Position numbers and translations under genes: made by a program
Notes under the pieces: generated by a model
What the model was told of the DNA's origin: nothing
The model's input: only the letters and a program-made list of their open reading frames with translations
Database searches by the model: none
From: an uncultured Acidaminococcus sp.
Lineage (GTDB): Bacteria; Bacillota; Negativicutes; Acidaminococcales; Acidaminococcaceae
Reading direction: 5' to 3'
Assembly: GCA_905213155.1 (NCBI GenBank)
Contig: CAJMHI010000020.1
Location: 1-31,556, forward strand
DNA length: 31,556 bases
Part shown: positions 15,821 through 23,455 of the stretch, one piece after another
How positions within the stretch are numbered: position 1 is the stretch's first letter
Layout of the letters: the number at the start of each line of letters is the position of its first letter

Positions 15821-16906
15821 TTATTTTTGTTTTAAATTTTGGATTTTTTCCCCTTCCCAGAATAACCGTATAGGCAAATTGGAAGATCCCGGCGGTGTAA
15901 AATAAAACGTACCAGTTTTGCCAGCAGGGATGGTTCCAAGCACCATCGTTTCCCCGTCATGGTTCCACCCAAAAGATTGGGAGGCTCTTGGAATGGGAAT
16001 ATACCGGGCAGTGGCGCCTTGGATACTCAGTACCCCTTCACCGGCAAAAGGCCCTCCAAACGGATTGAAACGCATCTCCATGGAATTTTTTCCTGTGGTC
16101 GCAAAATCCACATTATACATTACGCCATAGTTACCGTAATTTACCACAGCGTTCCCCGTTGTTTTATCCACGCCCCGGACATAAGGGTCTTTTTTGTCAT
16201 CCGCCAGTTCAATCCCATATACAGCAGGTACATCGGAATTAAGGGGCGCATCCAGTGTCACATGGGCATTGGCATTTGGAAACGTTCCTCGCAGCACATG
16301 ACCGCCTACATCCGGAGGAAGGATGTCATACACTTCTGCGGCAAAACGAGGTTCTTCCTTTACCGGCATCATCATGACGGAAATTTCTACTGGTTTTTCA
16401 AATTCCACATCCACAATCCCTGTTACCAGTTCCTGGGGCTTAAGGATCAGTCCTTTTCCGTTATTCAAAAGATCCTGGGATCCCGTCAAAAGGAAATGCC
16501 TCCCATTGGGCACACTGCTGTAATACTGTGCTTCCGCCTCTTTTCCAGCCGCCAGCCAATCACTATTAGGGCGACTGATACCATATTTTCCCAGCGTAAC
16601 TCGCCCCGGCCGCAGGGTCGTGCGCCGGAGAAAAACAGCCAGCCGTTTATCGGTTCTAGTGTCATTCACATGATGAAAAAATAGCCGGCTTGGCCCTTCC
16701 AGTACATCCCGATACATAATACCGGTCTTTTTCACCATTTCCGGGCTATCCGAAAATAACAGCGTAGGCCCATCGTGAGTAATTGTGGGTTTCAACTCTT
16801 GATACTGGGGTACCCCCCACCGCCATGTATCGTCTGCTGCCTTGGCGCTCACAGGTAGGACAAAGGATACGAGTGCCAAAAGCAGGCCTTTCCATTTATT
16901 TTGCAT
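15821..16906 (-). CDS. Exported protein of unknown function
   Basis: 361 residues. The N-terminus (MQNKWKGLLLALVSFVLPVSAKA, then ADDTW) is a Sec signal peptide with an AKA-A cleavage site. The remainder has no membrane segment and few cysteines and looks beta-rich. Segments such as GPTLLFSDSPEMVKKTGIMY, LRPGRVTLGKYGIS and GTIPAGKTGTFYFTPPGSSN recall periplasmic or surface beta-sandwich proteins, but I do not recognise the family. GGAGG precedes the ATG by about 10 bases. It is divergent from the DapF-like gene. It lies upstream of rubrerythrin on the same strand, but that gene has its own promoter. Confidence 0.8.
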   Translation of the reverse strand: MQNKWKGLLLALVSFVLPVSAKAADDTWRWGVPQYQELKPTITHDGPTLLFSDSPEMVKKTGIMYRDVLEGPSRLFFHHVNDTRTDKRLAVFLRRTTLRPGRVTLGKYGISRPNSDWLAAGKEAEAQYYSSVPNGRHFLLTGSQDLLNNGKGLILKPQELVTGIVDVEFEKPVEISVMMMPVKEEPRFAAEVYDILPPDVGGHVLRGTFPNANAHVTLDAPLNSDVPAVYGIELADDKKDPYVRGVDKTTGNAVVNYGNYGVMYNVDFATTGKNSMEMRFNPFGGPFAGEGVLSIQGATARYIPIPRASQSFGWNHDGETMVLGTIPAGKTGTFYFTPPGSSNLPIRLFWEGEKIQNLKQK

Positions 16907-16957
16907 TGCACATAGGCCTCCTATATTGTATCATTTCTATCAAGTGCATATTTTTTT

Positions 16958-16985
16958 ATTGTACCACAAAATTATAGCAAGACAA
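16958..16985 (-). promoter_or_regulatory. Probable promoter of the exported protein gene
   Basis: On the minus strand TTGTCT (16980-16985), a 16-base spacer and TACAAT (16958-16963). The -35 box overlaps the palindrome at 16981-16992. Confidence 0.55.
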
Positions 16986-16992
16986 TATTGTC
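16981..16992. promoter_or_regulatory. 12-base palindrome in the divergent promoter region, possible operator
   Basis: GACAATATTGTC is a perfect palindrome lying over the -35 box of the exported-protein promoter and 30 bases upstream of the DapF-like gene's -35 box. A repressor site is possible; the regulator is unknown. Confidence 0.4.
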
Positions 16993-17021
16993 AGAAATGC
17001 ACAAAAAAACAGCAAATTCCC

Positions 17022-17050
17022 TTGAGTATTTCTGGTACGCCCGTTATAAT
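17022..17050 (+). promoter_or_regulatory. Promoter of the DapF-like gene
   Basis: TTGAGT (17022-17027), a 17-base spacer and TATAAT (17045-17050). Confidence 0.85.
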
Positions 17051-17103
17051 AGGAATGACCAACAGAATGGATGTCAACGGATACCAACAGAAAGGACTAT
17101 ATT

Positions 17104-17919
17104 ATGGAACTAAAGGTGATAAAAGCTGATCCTAGTGGCAACCAGACGATATTTGTTTTGGATCCTGTACCGCAAGCGCAGCGGGCAAAAGTCAATGCGG
17201 CCCTCTTAGCGCTGGATCCCAAGGCAGAACAGGTAGGCTGCCTGCAGTTGTCGGACCATGCCGCCCAGCTGGAAATGATGGGCGGAGAATTTTGTGGAAA
17301 TGCCACCCGCAGTGCCGGTGCCTACGCCCTACGGAAATTGGGAGAAAAAGAAGGGATGTTTTCCGTTTCTTGCAGCGGATGTCCTCATCCTCTTACCGTA
17401 ACGACAAAAAAAGTTCGGAACAATGTCTATGAAGCCAATGTTCGCCTGGATGCACCGCTTACGATGGAAAAATTCAGCCTATCCTACGAACGGGAAAGCA
17501 TCACCTGTGATAAAGTTGTCCTGCCCGGCATTGAGCATTACGTGTATTTTACGCTGAACCTGGATGCGATAGATAAAAAGCAGCTGTTTCATTCTCTCCA
17601 GCAGGAATTATCCCGCTATCCCCAGATACCGGCCTATGGACTTATGCTGGTTGAAACCGGCACTTTTCGGATGATTCCCGCCGTATACGTCACTGCAACA
17701 GGGACGCTGTACTGGGAAAACAGCTGCGGCAGTGGCAGTGCAGCAGTCGCCGCCGCCCTGGCCAAACAACAAGGCCGCTCTATCGCCACTACCTTGTTAG
17801 AGCCGGGCGGAAAAATCAACATTGAAGCAGTATACAAAGATGGTGCTGTGCAAGAAATTACCATCGGCGGTCCCGTTAAGTTCGAAGAAGAAAAAACAGT
17901 AGCACTACAAATTTCTTGA
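17104..17919 (+). CDS. DapF-family amino-acid racemase/epimerase
   Basis: A 271-residue protein of the cofactor-independent, two-cysteine epimerase fold. GGEFCGNATRSAGAYAL carries the first catalytic cysteine (Cys64) in the family C-G-N-x-x-R motif. ENSCGSGSAAVAAALA carries the second (Cys208). The typical DapF N-terminus (GLGNDF) is replaced by SGNQTIFVLD, and no lysine or peptidoglycan precursor genes are adjacent. Diaminopimelate epimerase is therefore possible but not assured; DapF-like histidine racemases are the other known option. The ATG at 17104 has AAAGGA about 7 bases upstream. An in-frame ATG at 17071 lacks a ribosome site and lies within 21 bases of the -10 box. The stop codon lies inside the tRNA-Leu promoter. 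Confidence 0.8.
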   Translation: MELKVIKADPSGNQTIFVLDPVPQAQRAKVNAALLALDPKAEQVGCLQLSDHAAQLEMMGGEFCGNATRSAGAYALRKLGEKEGMFSVSCSGCPHPLTVTTKKVRNNVYEANVRLDAPLTMEKFSLSYERESITCDKVVLPGIEHYVYFTLNLDAIDKKQLFHSLQQELSRYPQIPAYGLMLVETGTFRMIPAVYVTATGTLYWENSCGSGSAAVAAALAKQQGRSIATTLLEPGGKINIEAVYKDGAVQEITIGGPVKFEEEKTVALQIS

Positions 17920-17945
17920 CAGCATTTCCTGCTGCGTGCTATAAT
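17916..17945 (+). promoter_or_regulatory. Promoter of tRNA-Leu
   Basis: TTGACA (17916-17921) overlaps the stop codon of the preceding gene; an 18-base spacer leads to TATAAT (17940-17945), 27 bases before the tRNA. Confidence 0.85.
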
Positions 17946-17972
17946 TCTTTTGTTGTGATGCTTCGCAACATT

Positions 17973-18059
17973 GCCGAAGTGGCGGAATTGGCAGACGCAC
18001 TTGACTCAAAATCAAGCGGCCTTAAAACCGTGCCGGTTCGAGTCCGGCCTTCGGCACCA
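17973..18059 (+). tRNA. tRNA-Leu (anticodon CAA)
   Basis: An 87-base class II tRNA with an encoded CCA end. The acceptor stem GCCGAAG pairs with CTTCGGC. The anticodon stem CTTGA/TCAAG encloses the loop CTCAAAA, giving anticodon CAA (reads UUG). The variable arm is long (around CGGCCTTAAAACCGT), and GGTTCGAGTCC is the T arm. Confidence 0.96.
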
Positions 18060-18070
18060 ATCGCTTTTAC

Positions 18071-18099
18071 AGCCGGTCCGCAGGGACCGGCTTTTTTCT
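18071..18099 (+). terminator. Terminator of tRNA-Leu
   Basis: A 9-base perfect stem AGCCGGTCC/GGACCGGCT with a 4-base loop, followed by a T-rich run. Confidence 0.92.
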
Positions 18100-18106
18100 T
18101 GCCAGC

Positions 18107-18152
18107 GTATATAGCAATAGGGAGGCCAAATGGCCTCCCTATTGCTATATAC
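18107..18152. repeat. 22-base perfect inverted repeat between tRNA-Leu and the MetQ gene
   Basis: Arms 18107-18128 and 18131-18152 are exact complements with two bases between. There is no T-run on either side. It lies 15 bases after the MetQ stop and may end that transcript or protect its 3' end; it could also be a dispersed hairpin repeat. Confidence 0.75.
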
Positions 18153-18167
18153 CGCGCTACGCACGAT

Positions 18168-18998
18168 TTATTTTGCAGGAACGATAGTCCCTTTGAATTT
18201 TTCTTCGATGAATTTTTTTACTGCATCGGAATGGAAGATATCCGCAATCTTTTTATATTCCGGATTGTCTTTATCCTTGGCACGGGCAGCCAGCACCATT
18301 ACGGCTAGCGGTTCGTCATCTTTTTCCCAGAAAAGACCCTGTTTTTTCACATCCATGCCGCTACTCATCACGTAGTTCATGGTAATCACCGCCAGGTCCA
18401 CATCATCCAGACTGCGGGGCAGTTGGGCGGCTTCCAATTCTTTAAACTGCAGATGTTTTGGGTTTTCTGCCACGTCTGCTGCGGTGGCCTTAAATCCTAC
18501 GCCTGGTCTCAGCTTGATTAAGCCAGCTTTTTCCAAAAGCACCAGGCCCCGTCCTCCATTAGTGGGATCATTGGGGATGGCTACCACAGCGCCGTCCTTA
18601 AGCGTCTTTAAATCATGTACCTTGTTGCTATAGATCCCCATGCGCATCAAAATAGTGTTGCCAATAGGAACCAAGTCGGTTTTATTCTGGGTATTGAAAT
18701 TCTTTAAGAAGGGTGCATGCTGATAACTGTTCAGGTCCAAATCCCCTTCAGCCAAAGCCTTATCCGGCGTGATATAATCGCTGAATTCCACCACTTCTAC
18801 ATTTAAGCCTTGTTTCTTTGCTTCTTCGGCTACCGCATGAACCACATCTGCGTGAGGCCCCGCTGTAGCGCCGATTTTAATGGGCTTACTGTTTGTGCTG
18901 GCCCCCTGCTTTGTATCCCCGCTGCTTCCACAGCCGGAAATCAATAAGGCAGCAGCCGCCAGCGCTGTCAAAAATAAGGTCAACCGTTTCTTGTCCAT
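18168..18998 (-). CDS. metQ: MetQ/NlpA-family ABC transporter substrate-binding lipoprotein
   Basis: About 276 residues. A lipoprotein signal ends in the lipobox LISGC, so the mature N-terminus is a lipidated Cys followed by GSSGD. The body has the NlpA/MetQ family features: KPIKIGATAGPHADVV, NVEVVEFSDYITPDKALAEGDLDLNSYQHAPFL and IPNDPTNGGRGLVLLE. The family binds methionine, often the D form too, for a MetNI importer. No metN or metI is adjacent in the window, so the partner genes must be elsewhere and the ligand remains an inference. Starts at 19013 (TTG), 19007 and 18998 are in frame; 18998 has GGAG nine bases upstream and gives a normal signal peptide. It has its own strong promoter. Confidence 0.88.
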   Translation of the reverse strand: MDKKRLTLFLTALAAAALLISGCGSSGDTKQGASTNSKPIKIGATAGPHADVVHAVAEEAKKQGLNVEVVEFSDYITPDKALAEGDLDLNSYQHAPFLKNFNTQNKTDLVPIGNTILMRMGIYSNKVHDLKTLKDGAVVAIPNDPTNGGRGLVLLEKAGLIKLRPGVGFKATAADVAENPKHLQFKELEAAQLPRSLDDVDLAVITMNYVMSSGMDVKKQGLFWEKDDEPLAVMVLAARAKDKDNPEYKKIADIFHSDAVKKFIEEKFKGTIVPAK

Positions 18999-19046
18999 CT
19001 TCCCCATCTCCAATTCCTAGAATAACAGTAGATAATAATTGTCCCT

Positions 19047-19075
19047 ATCATAGAAAAAGGCGACAGGTTTGTCAA
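19047..19075 (-). promoter_or_regulatory. Promoter of the MetQ-type lipoprotein gene
   Basis: On the minus strand a perfect TTGACA (19070-19075), a 17-base spacer and TATGAT (19047-19052). I see no SAM riboswitch or T-box in the short leader. Confidence 0.85.
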
Positions 19076-19139
19076 GATTTTTTCACGAGAACTAAAAGAT
19101 ATAATTTCTTTCTTGAATCAATTGTTTCAATCGAAACGT

Positions 19140-20063
19140 TTATTTTCCGTACTGAGCCTTATACCAGGCGTAGGTCCGAGCAATTCCACGAGAAAGTTCC
19201 ATGGCTGGTTCTATGCCTAGTGTCAGCTTCAACCGTTCATTGCTGAGCACCGAACGAAGGATGTCCCCCGTCCGGGGCGGCGCATAGTGAATGGGAAAAG
19301 CGTGTCCCACGGCCTTACGGAAACTTTCCAGAAGGTCCTGCAGGCTGGTCTCCTTTCCCGTTGACACATTCATGAAATGAAATCCTGTGAGGGGTAAGGC
19401 CGCCACCATCGCTTGGGCAATATCCCCCGCATAAACAAAATCCCGGGTTTGCGAGCCATCCCCATAGATGGTAACTCCCTGGTTTCCGCTGAGGAGCCGG
19501 CAGAAAATGCTGATAACTCCGCCCTCTCCCTTTTCTCCCTGCCGCTCGCCATAAACATTGGCAAACCGAAAGACAGTGGCATTGATACCGTACAGTTCAT
19601 GATACACCCGGAGATAGTGCTCCGCGGTCATCTTCGTAATCCCGTAGGGGGACAAAGGTTGTAACGTCTCTGTCTCCAGCAAAGGAACGTTGGGATTATC
19701 CCCATATACGGCTGCACTGGACGAAAACAGCACATGAGGCACCTGATAGTTTCGGCAGTTTTCCAGAATTTGCAGCAGGCCCTTCAGATTGATCTGGCAA
19801 TCCAGGATGGGATTAGCAATAGAGTCCGGCACCATGGTCTGGGCTGCCAGATGGATCACTGCATCAAAATGTCTATGGGCAAAGAGTTTTTCCACAACAG
19901 CCGCATCCCGCACGTCCCCTTCTACGAATTCCATTCCAGAAGGAATATGGGAGCGGGATCCGCTGGTGAGATTATCCAGTACCGTTACCTGTGCCTTTCC
20001 TTGTAAAAGCCTTAGCACATGGGATCCAATAAACCCGGCACCGCCTGTTACCAATACTCGCAT
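19140..20063 (-). CDS. NAD-dependent sugar-nucleotide epimerase, UDP-glucose 4-epimerase (GalE)-like
   Basis: About 307 residues of the extended short-chain dehydrogenase fold. The N-terminal GGAGFIGSH binds NAD. VIHLAAQ and the catalytic Ser (SSSAAVYGD) and Tyr-x-x-x-Lys (YGITK) follow. RFANVYGERQGEKGEGGVISIF resembles the UDP-sugar binding loop. The family interconverts UDP-glucose and UDP-galactose; Firmicute proteins of this size may also act on UDP-GlcNAc/GalNAc or UDP-glucuronate. The product could feed the LPS glycosyltransferases at the start of the window, but that is inference. ATG at 20063 is 8 bases after GGAAGG; a GTG at 20072 is in frame but too close to that site. Confidence 0.88.
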   Translation of the reverse strand: MRVLVTGGAGFIGSHVLRLLQGKAQVTVLDNLTSGSRSHIPSGMEFVEGDVRDAAVVEKLFAHRHFDAVIHLAAQTMVPDSIANPILDCQINLKGLLQILENCRNYQVPHVLFSSSAAVYGDNPNVPLLETETLQPLSPYGITKMTAEHYLRVYHELYGINATVFRFANVYGERQGEKGEGGVISIFCRLLSGNQGVTIYGDGSQTRDFVYAGDIAQAMVAALPLTGFHFMNVSTGKETSLQDLLESFRKAVGHAFPIHYAPPRTGDILRSVLSNERLKLTLGIEPAMELSRGIARTYAWYKAQYGK

Positions 20064-20098
20064 GCATGACACCTTCCACTCATAAGAGATATACCATT

Positions 20099-20126
20099 AG
20101 TCTACCATATTTAACCTATTCCGCAA
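20099..20126 (-). promoter_or_regulatory. Probable promoter of the GalE-like gene
   Basis: On the minus strand TTGCGG (20121-20126), a 16-base spacer and TAGACT (20099-20104). I see no clear terminator between aroK and this point. Confidence 0.55.
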
Positions 20127-20196
20127 TAAATTTCTCTTAAAGAAAAGATAAACTAGCAAAGAGGCGAAGGGATGTAGCCGTACGTGAAATATTTTC

Positions 20197-20697
20197 TTAT
20201 AGGCCGAGCTGCTTGATCATTCGAGAAAGAGCGCCCGCAGTGACATTAAAATCCCAGTCTACCGGTATAGTGTAGTCGGAATATCTGACGTATAAAGGCA
20301 AGCGTTCCTTGTACAAGACTGTCAATCGGTCTTCTTTCGCATTCAGCAGGGGACGGGTAGTTTTATCCACACAGGCAGCGATGTCTTTAAGTGTACGGTC
20401 CAAAAAGAAAACTTTCCCCGTCTTTCTCAGGGCTTCCATATTTTCCGGCCGTTTGACCACGCCCCCGCCGCAGGAAATAATAATATTTTCTTTTGCGGAC
20501 AGGTGCCCCACGACCTGGCTTTCCGCATCCCGAAACACATTTTCCCCTTCGCGGAACAAATCGGCAATCGTGCGGCCGGTCACCCGCACGACCTCATCAT
20601 CTGCGTCTACAACGGTCCGTCCCAAAAGCACACTGAGTTTTTTGCCGATGGTAGTTTTGCCGGCACCGGGCATTCCGATAAGCACAATATTAGTCAT
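20197..20697 (-). CDS. aroK: Shikimate kinase
   Basis: A 166-residue P-loop kinase that makes shikimate 3-phosphate from shikimate and ATP. GMPGAGKTT (residues 8-16) is the Walker A motif. DADDEVVRVTG holds the Asp that binds shikimate. FRDAESQVV and SCGGGVVKRPEN are the conserved substrate-binding segments, and TTRPLL matches the lid. It is the last gene of the aromatic operon and overlaps aroE by 8 bases. Together with aroE, aroA and aroC it covers shikimate formation through to chorismate. Confidence 0.95.
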   Translation of the reverse strand: MTNIVLIGMPGAGKTTIGKKLSVLLGRTVVDADDEVVRVTGRTIADLFREGENVFRDAESQVVGHLSAKENIIISCGGGVVKRPENMEALRKTGKVFFLDRTLKDIAACVDKTTRPLLNAKEDRLTVLYKERLPLYVRYSDYTIPVDWDFNVTAGALSRMIKQLGL

Positions 20698-21514
20698 GAA
20701 ACTTTTCCTCTATCTTTCTCAAAATAGGGGTAACCAAAGAGGCATCAATGGTACGCCCTTGCCAAATTTCTTCTGCCGCCACAGCCTGGGCTACTAGCAT
20801 ATACAGTCCATTGCAGGTTTTCTTCCCTGCTTTTCTGGCGTCGTCCAAAAACTTTGTGAAAAGCGGATTATAAATCACGTCCACTGCAGCATCAAATTGA
20901 GCCGTTATTTCCGCAGGAAGCGGACTGGCCTCAACAGCTGGGCTCATCCCCACCGGTGTCGTATTAATGACTACATCCCCTCCGTCTTTCACTGCAGCAA
21001 AAGATACAACTTCTGTATCAGGACACTGGGCAAAAAAATGCGCTAACCCCTTCCGGGCTTTTTGTTCATTACGCACAACCAAACGGATATGGGCCGCCTT
21101 TTGATCCACTGCATCCTGCAGAACCGCTTTGGCAGCGCCGCCATTTCCCAAGACAGTTACAGATTTTCCCGTAAGTGAGATATCTGCATTCTGGAGCATC
21201 CGGTCAAATCCCATATAATCCGTATTGTATCCTTTGGCGCCTTCTGGTGTGAATAAAATGGTGTTAACGGCACCGATTTTTTCTGCCTCTGGGGAAAGTT
21301 CTGCAAGATAAGGAATCACTGCCTCTTTATACGGAAGCGTCACGTTACTGCCTTTAAGATCGGCATTATTTTCTAAAACATACCCTTTCACCTGCTCGGG
21401 CTCTCTTTCCAGCAGCGCATAGGTATCGTTAGTCCCCAGTATAGTAAAAAGTTCCTCGTGAATCAGAGGGGACCAAGAATGTCCTAGCACCCGTCCCAGT
21501 AAACCATATTTCAT
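20690..21514 (-). CDS. aroE: Shikimate dehydrogenase
   Basis: A 274-residue NADPH-dependent enzyme that reduces 3-dehydroshikimate to shikimate. The N-terminal GLLGRVLGHSWSPLIHE binds substrate (Ser-x-Ser-like SWSP). NVTLPYKEAVIPYL contains the catalytic Lys. AVNTILF and YNTDYMGF (catalytic Asp) follow. VLGNGGAAKAVL is the dinucleotide loop, and NTTPVGM and NGLYMLVAQA close the typical pattern. The start overlaps the pheA stop as ATGA. Confidence 0.95.
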   Translation of the reverse strand: MKYGLLGRVLGHSWSPLIHEELFTILGTNDTYALLEREPEQVKGYVLENNADLKGSNVTLPYKEAVIPYLAELSPEAEKIGAVNTILFTPEGAKGYNTDYMGFDRMLQNADISLTGKSVTVLGNGGAAKAVLQDAVDQKAAHIRLVVRNEQKARKGLAHFFAQCPDTEVVSFAAVKDGGDVVINTTPVGMSPAVEASPLPAEITAQFDAAVDVIYNPLFTKFLDDARKAGKKTCNGLYMLVAQAVAAEEIWQGRTIDASLVTPILRKIEEKFHD

Positions 21515-22362
21515 GAAGTGCCCTCCTTTTGGTGATCCGCCGGATAGTTCCCCAAAATTCTATAATCCTTCGTATCCACCCATAACTCTCCCAATGCTTT
21601 CTGCACATTTTCATCCGTCAAATGTCCGGTAATATCCATATGGAAATAATATTCCCAGGGCCGGCCGGCGATGGGACGGGATTCAATATTAGTCATATTG
21701 ATCCCATACCGGGCAAAATGTCCCAGCACCCGGTACAACGCACCGGGCCTGTGTTCCAGATTTACGGTCAGGGTAATTTTATCCGCCTGGGGCGTAATTT
21801 CTTTTTCCTTGCTGATAACAATAAACCGGGTGTAATTGCTTTGGTTGGTATTGATGCCCTTTTGCAAGATCTTCAGACCATACTGTGCGGCAGCTCGGGC
21901 GTCCGCCACCGCTGCCATATAGTTTGTCTTTTTCGCAGCCACCATTTCTGCGGCTTTGGCCGTGTTGTAATAATTAAAGAATTTCATCTGAGGATGCTTT
22001 TTAAAGAATTCCTGACACTGGGAAAATCCCTGGGGATGGGAATACACTTCAGTTACGGATTCCATTTTAGTACCAGGACAAGCCATCAGGCAGTGTTCCA
22101 CCTTGATAATTTTCTCTCCTACAATAAAAGCGCTGTAGCGGCGCACCAAATCATAGGTCTCTGTAATGCCGCCGGTAGAAGAATTTTCTACAGCTAAAAC
22201 GCCGTACCGGATTTCGCCTGCCATAACAGCCCGCACTACATCCTCAAACAAGGGATAATTTTTAATGGCAACGGGCTGCCCAGCAAAAAATTTCTGCAGA
22301 GCAATGTAGCTATAGGCACCGGGCACCCCCTGGTACCCAACCTGGATATTTTCTTTTTCCAT
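21511..22362 (-). CDS. pheA: Prephenate dehydratase with ACT domain
   Basis: A 283-residue single-function enzyme without a chorismate mutase domain. It converts prephenate to phenylpyruvate in phenylalanine synthesis. The N-terminal VGYQGVPGAYSYIAL, ENSSTGGI and VYSHPQGFSQCQEF are family signatures, with NYTRFIVIS near residue 180. An ACT domain covers about 195-275 (LEHRPGALYRVLGHFARYGINMTNIESRP), where phenylalanine normally exerts feedback inhibition. It starts 4 bases after the aroC stop, with GGGGGTGAAACC as ribosome site. Confidence 0.95.
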   Translation of the reverse strand: MEKENIQVGYQGVPGAYSYIALQKFFAGQPVAIKNYPLFEDVVRAVMAGEIRYGVLAVENSSTGGITETYDLVRRYSAFIVGEKIIKVEHCLMACPGTKMESVTEVYSHPQGFSQCQEFFKKHPQMKFFNYYNTAKAAEMVAAKKTNYMAAVADARAAAQYGLKILQKGINTNQSNYTRFIVISKEKEITPQADKITLTVNLEHRPGALYRVLGHFARYGINMTNIESRPIAGRPWEYYFHMDITGHLTDENVQKALGELWVDTKDYRILGNYPADHQKEGTS

Positions 22363-22366
22363 GGTT

Positions 22367-23455
22367 TCACCCCCGCATCGCCATACAGTACAGATCCAGC
22401 AGTGTCCACGCCGTCACCGCTTCTACTACGGGCACGGCACGGGGCACAATACAAGGATCATGGCGGCCCGTAATGGTCAGGACTGCATTTTCTTTTTTTG
22501 CCACATCCACCGTCTGCTGGGGCCTGCTAATGGACGGGGTAGGTTTTATAGCCACAGCAAATACCAAGGGCATTCCATTAGAAATACCGCCTGTCACACC
22601 GCCATTGTGATTGGTCAGGCAGTGTACACATCCTTCTTTATATTCCATGGCATCATTGGCCTGGCTGCCCCGCAGCCCTGCAAATCCAAATCCGTCCCCA
22701 AATCCTACAGCCTTCACCGCAGGAATCGAAAAAAGAATCTGGGATAAGCGGCTTTCCACGGAGTCAAAAAAAGGTTCGCCGAGGCCGATTGGCATATTAA
22801 TCACCATGCACTCAATGACGCCGCCCACAGAATCTTTTTCTTCCCGGGCTTTTGCAATCGCATTTACCATAGCGCCTCGTTTTGCTTCATCCAAAAGGGG
22901 CAGTGTCTGTTTTCCCAACGCATGAAGAGTTTCTGCAGGTTCTCCCTGCGGATTAAACGGCGTATCAAAAATTCCTGCCAGCGATGCAATATGGGCTCCC
23001 ACTGCAATCTTTTTTTGCCGCAGGATCTGTTTGGCAATCGCCCCGGCAAAAACCAGCGGTGCCGTAAGGCGCCCGGAAAAACTGCCGCCGCCTCGGTAAT
23101 CGTTACACCCTTTGTATTTTATATACCCTGCATAATCCCCATGCCCGGGGCGCATGACAGCTTGCAACTGGCTATAATCTTTAGAATGGGCATTAGTATT
23201 GACAATCCTGGCACAAAGCGGCATGCCGGTAGTCTTTCCGTTAAAAAAGCCACTTTCAATCACAGGGCTATCGGCTTCGTTGCGTAAGGTGGTGAGCTTA
23301 GATTTTCCCGGTGCCCGCCGCTGCATTTCCCGATGGATTTCCTGCATATCCAGCACAACACCCGCCGGCAATCCATCAATCACCACGCCGATACTGGGAC
23401 CGTGGGATTCTCCAAAAAGGGTCAGTTTGATTCTTTCACCTATCGTACTGCTCAT
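22367..23455 (-). CDS. aroC: Chorismate synthase
   Basis: A 362-residue FMN-dependent enzyme that turns EPSP into chorismate. GESHGPSIGVVIDGLPAG is the N-terminal signature. MQRRAPGKSKLTT follows, then RPGHGDYAGYIKY and GGGSFSGRLTA; DYRGGGSFSGR and VGFGDGFGFAGLRGSQ mark the flavin and substrate site. The C-terminus has GGVTGGISNGMPL and GRHDPCIVPRAVPVVEA. The ATG at 23455 has GGGAGGG 5 bases upstream and overlaps aroA by 20 bases. An in-frame ATG at 23509 lies well inside aroA and is rejected. Confidence 0.95.
   Translation of the reverse strand: MSSTIGERIKLTLFGESHGPSIGVVIDGLPAGVVLDMQEIHREMQRRAPGKSKLTTLRNEADSPVIESGFFNGKTTGMPLCARIVNTNAHSKDYSQLQAVMRPGHGDYAGYIKYKGCNDYRGGGSFSGRLTAPLVFAGAIAKQILRQKKIAVGAHIASLAGIFDTPFNPQGEPAETLHALGKQTLPLLDEAKRGAMVNAIAKAREEKDSVGGVIECMVINMPIGLGEPFFDSVESRLSQILFSIPAVKAVGFGDGFGFAGLRGSQANDAMEYKEGCVHCLTNHNGGVTGGISNGMPLVFAVAIKPTPSISRPQQTVDVAKKENAVLTITGRHDPCIVPRAVPVVEAVTAWTLLDLYCMAMRG

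Noticed and set aside
20073..20196. Terminator for the aromatic operon between aroK and the GalE-like gene
   Set aside because: Only a 5-base stem (TTTCT/AGAAA) without a proper T-run is visible; not enough to call.
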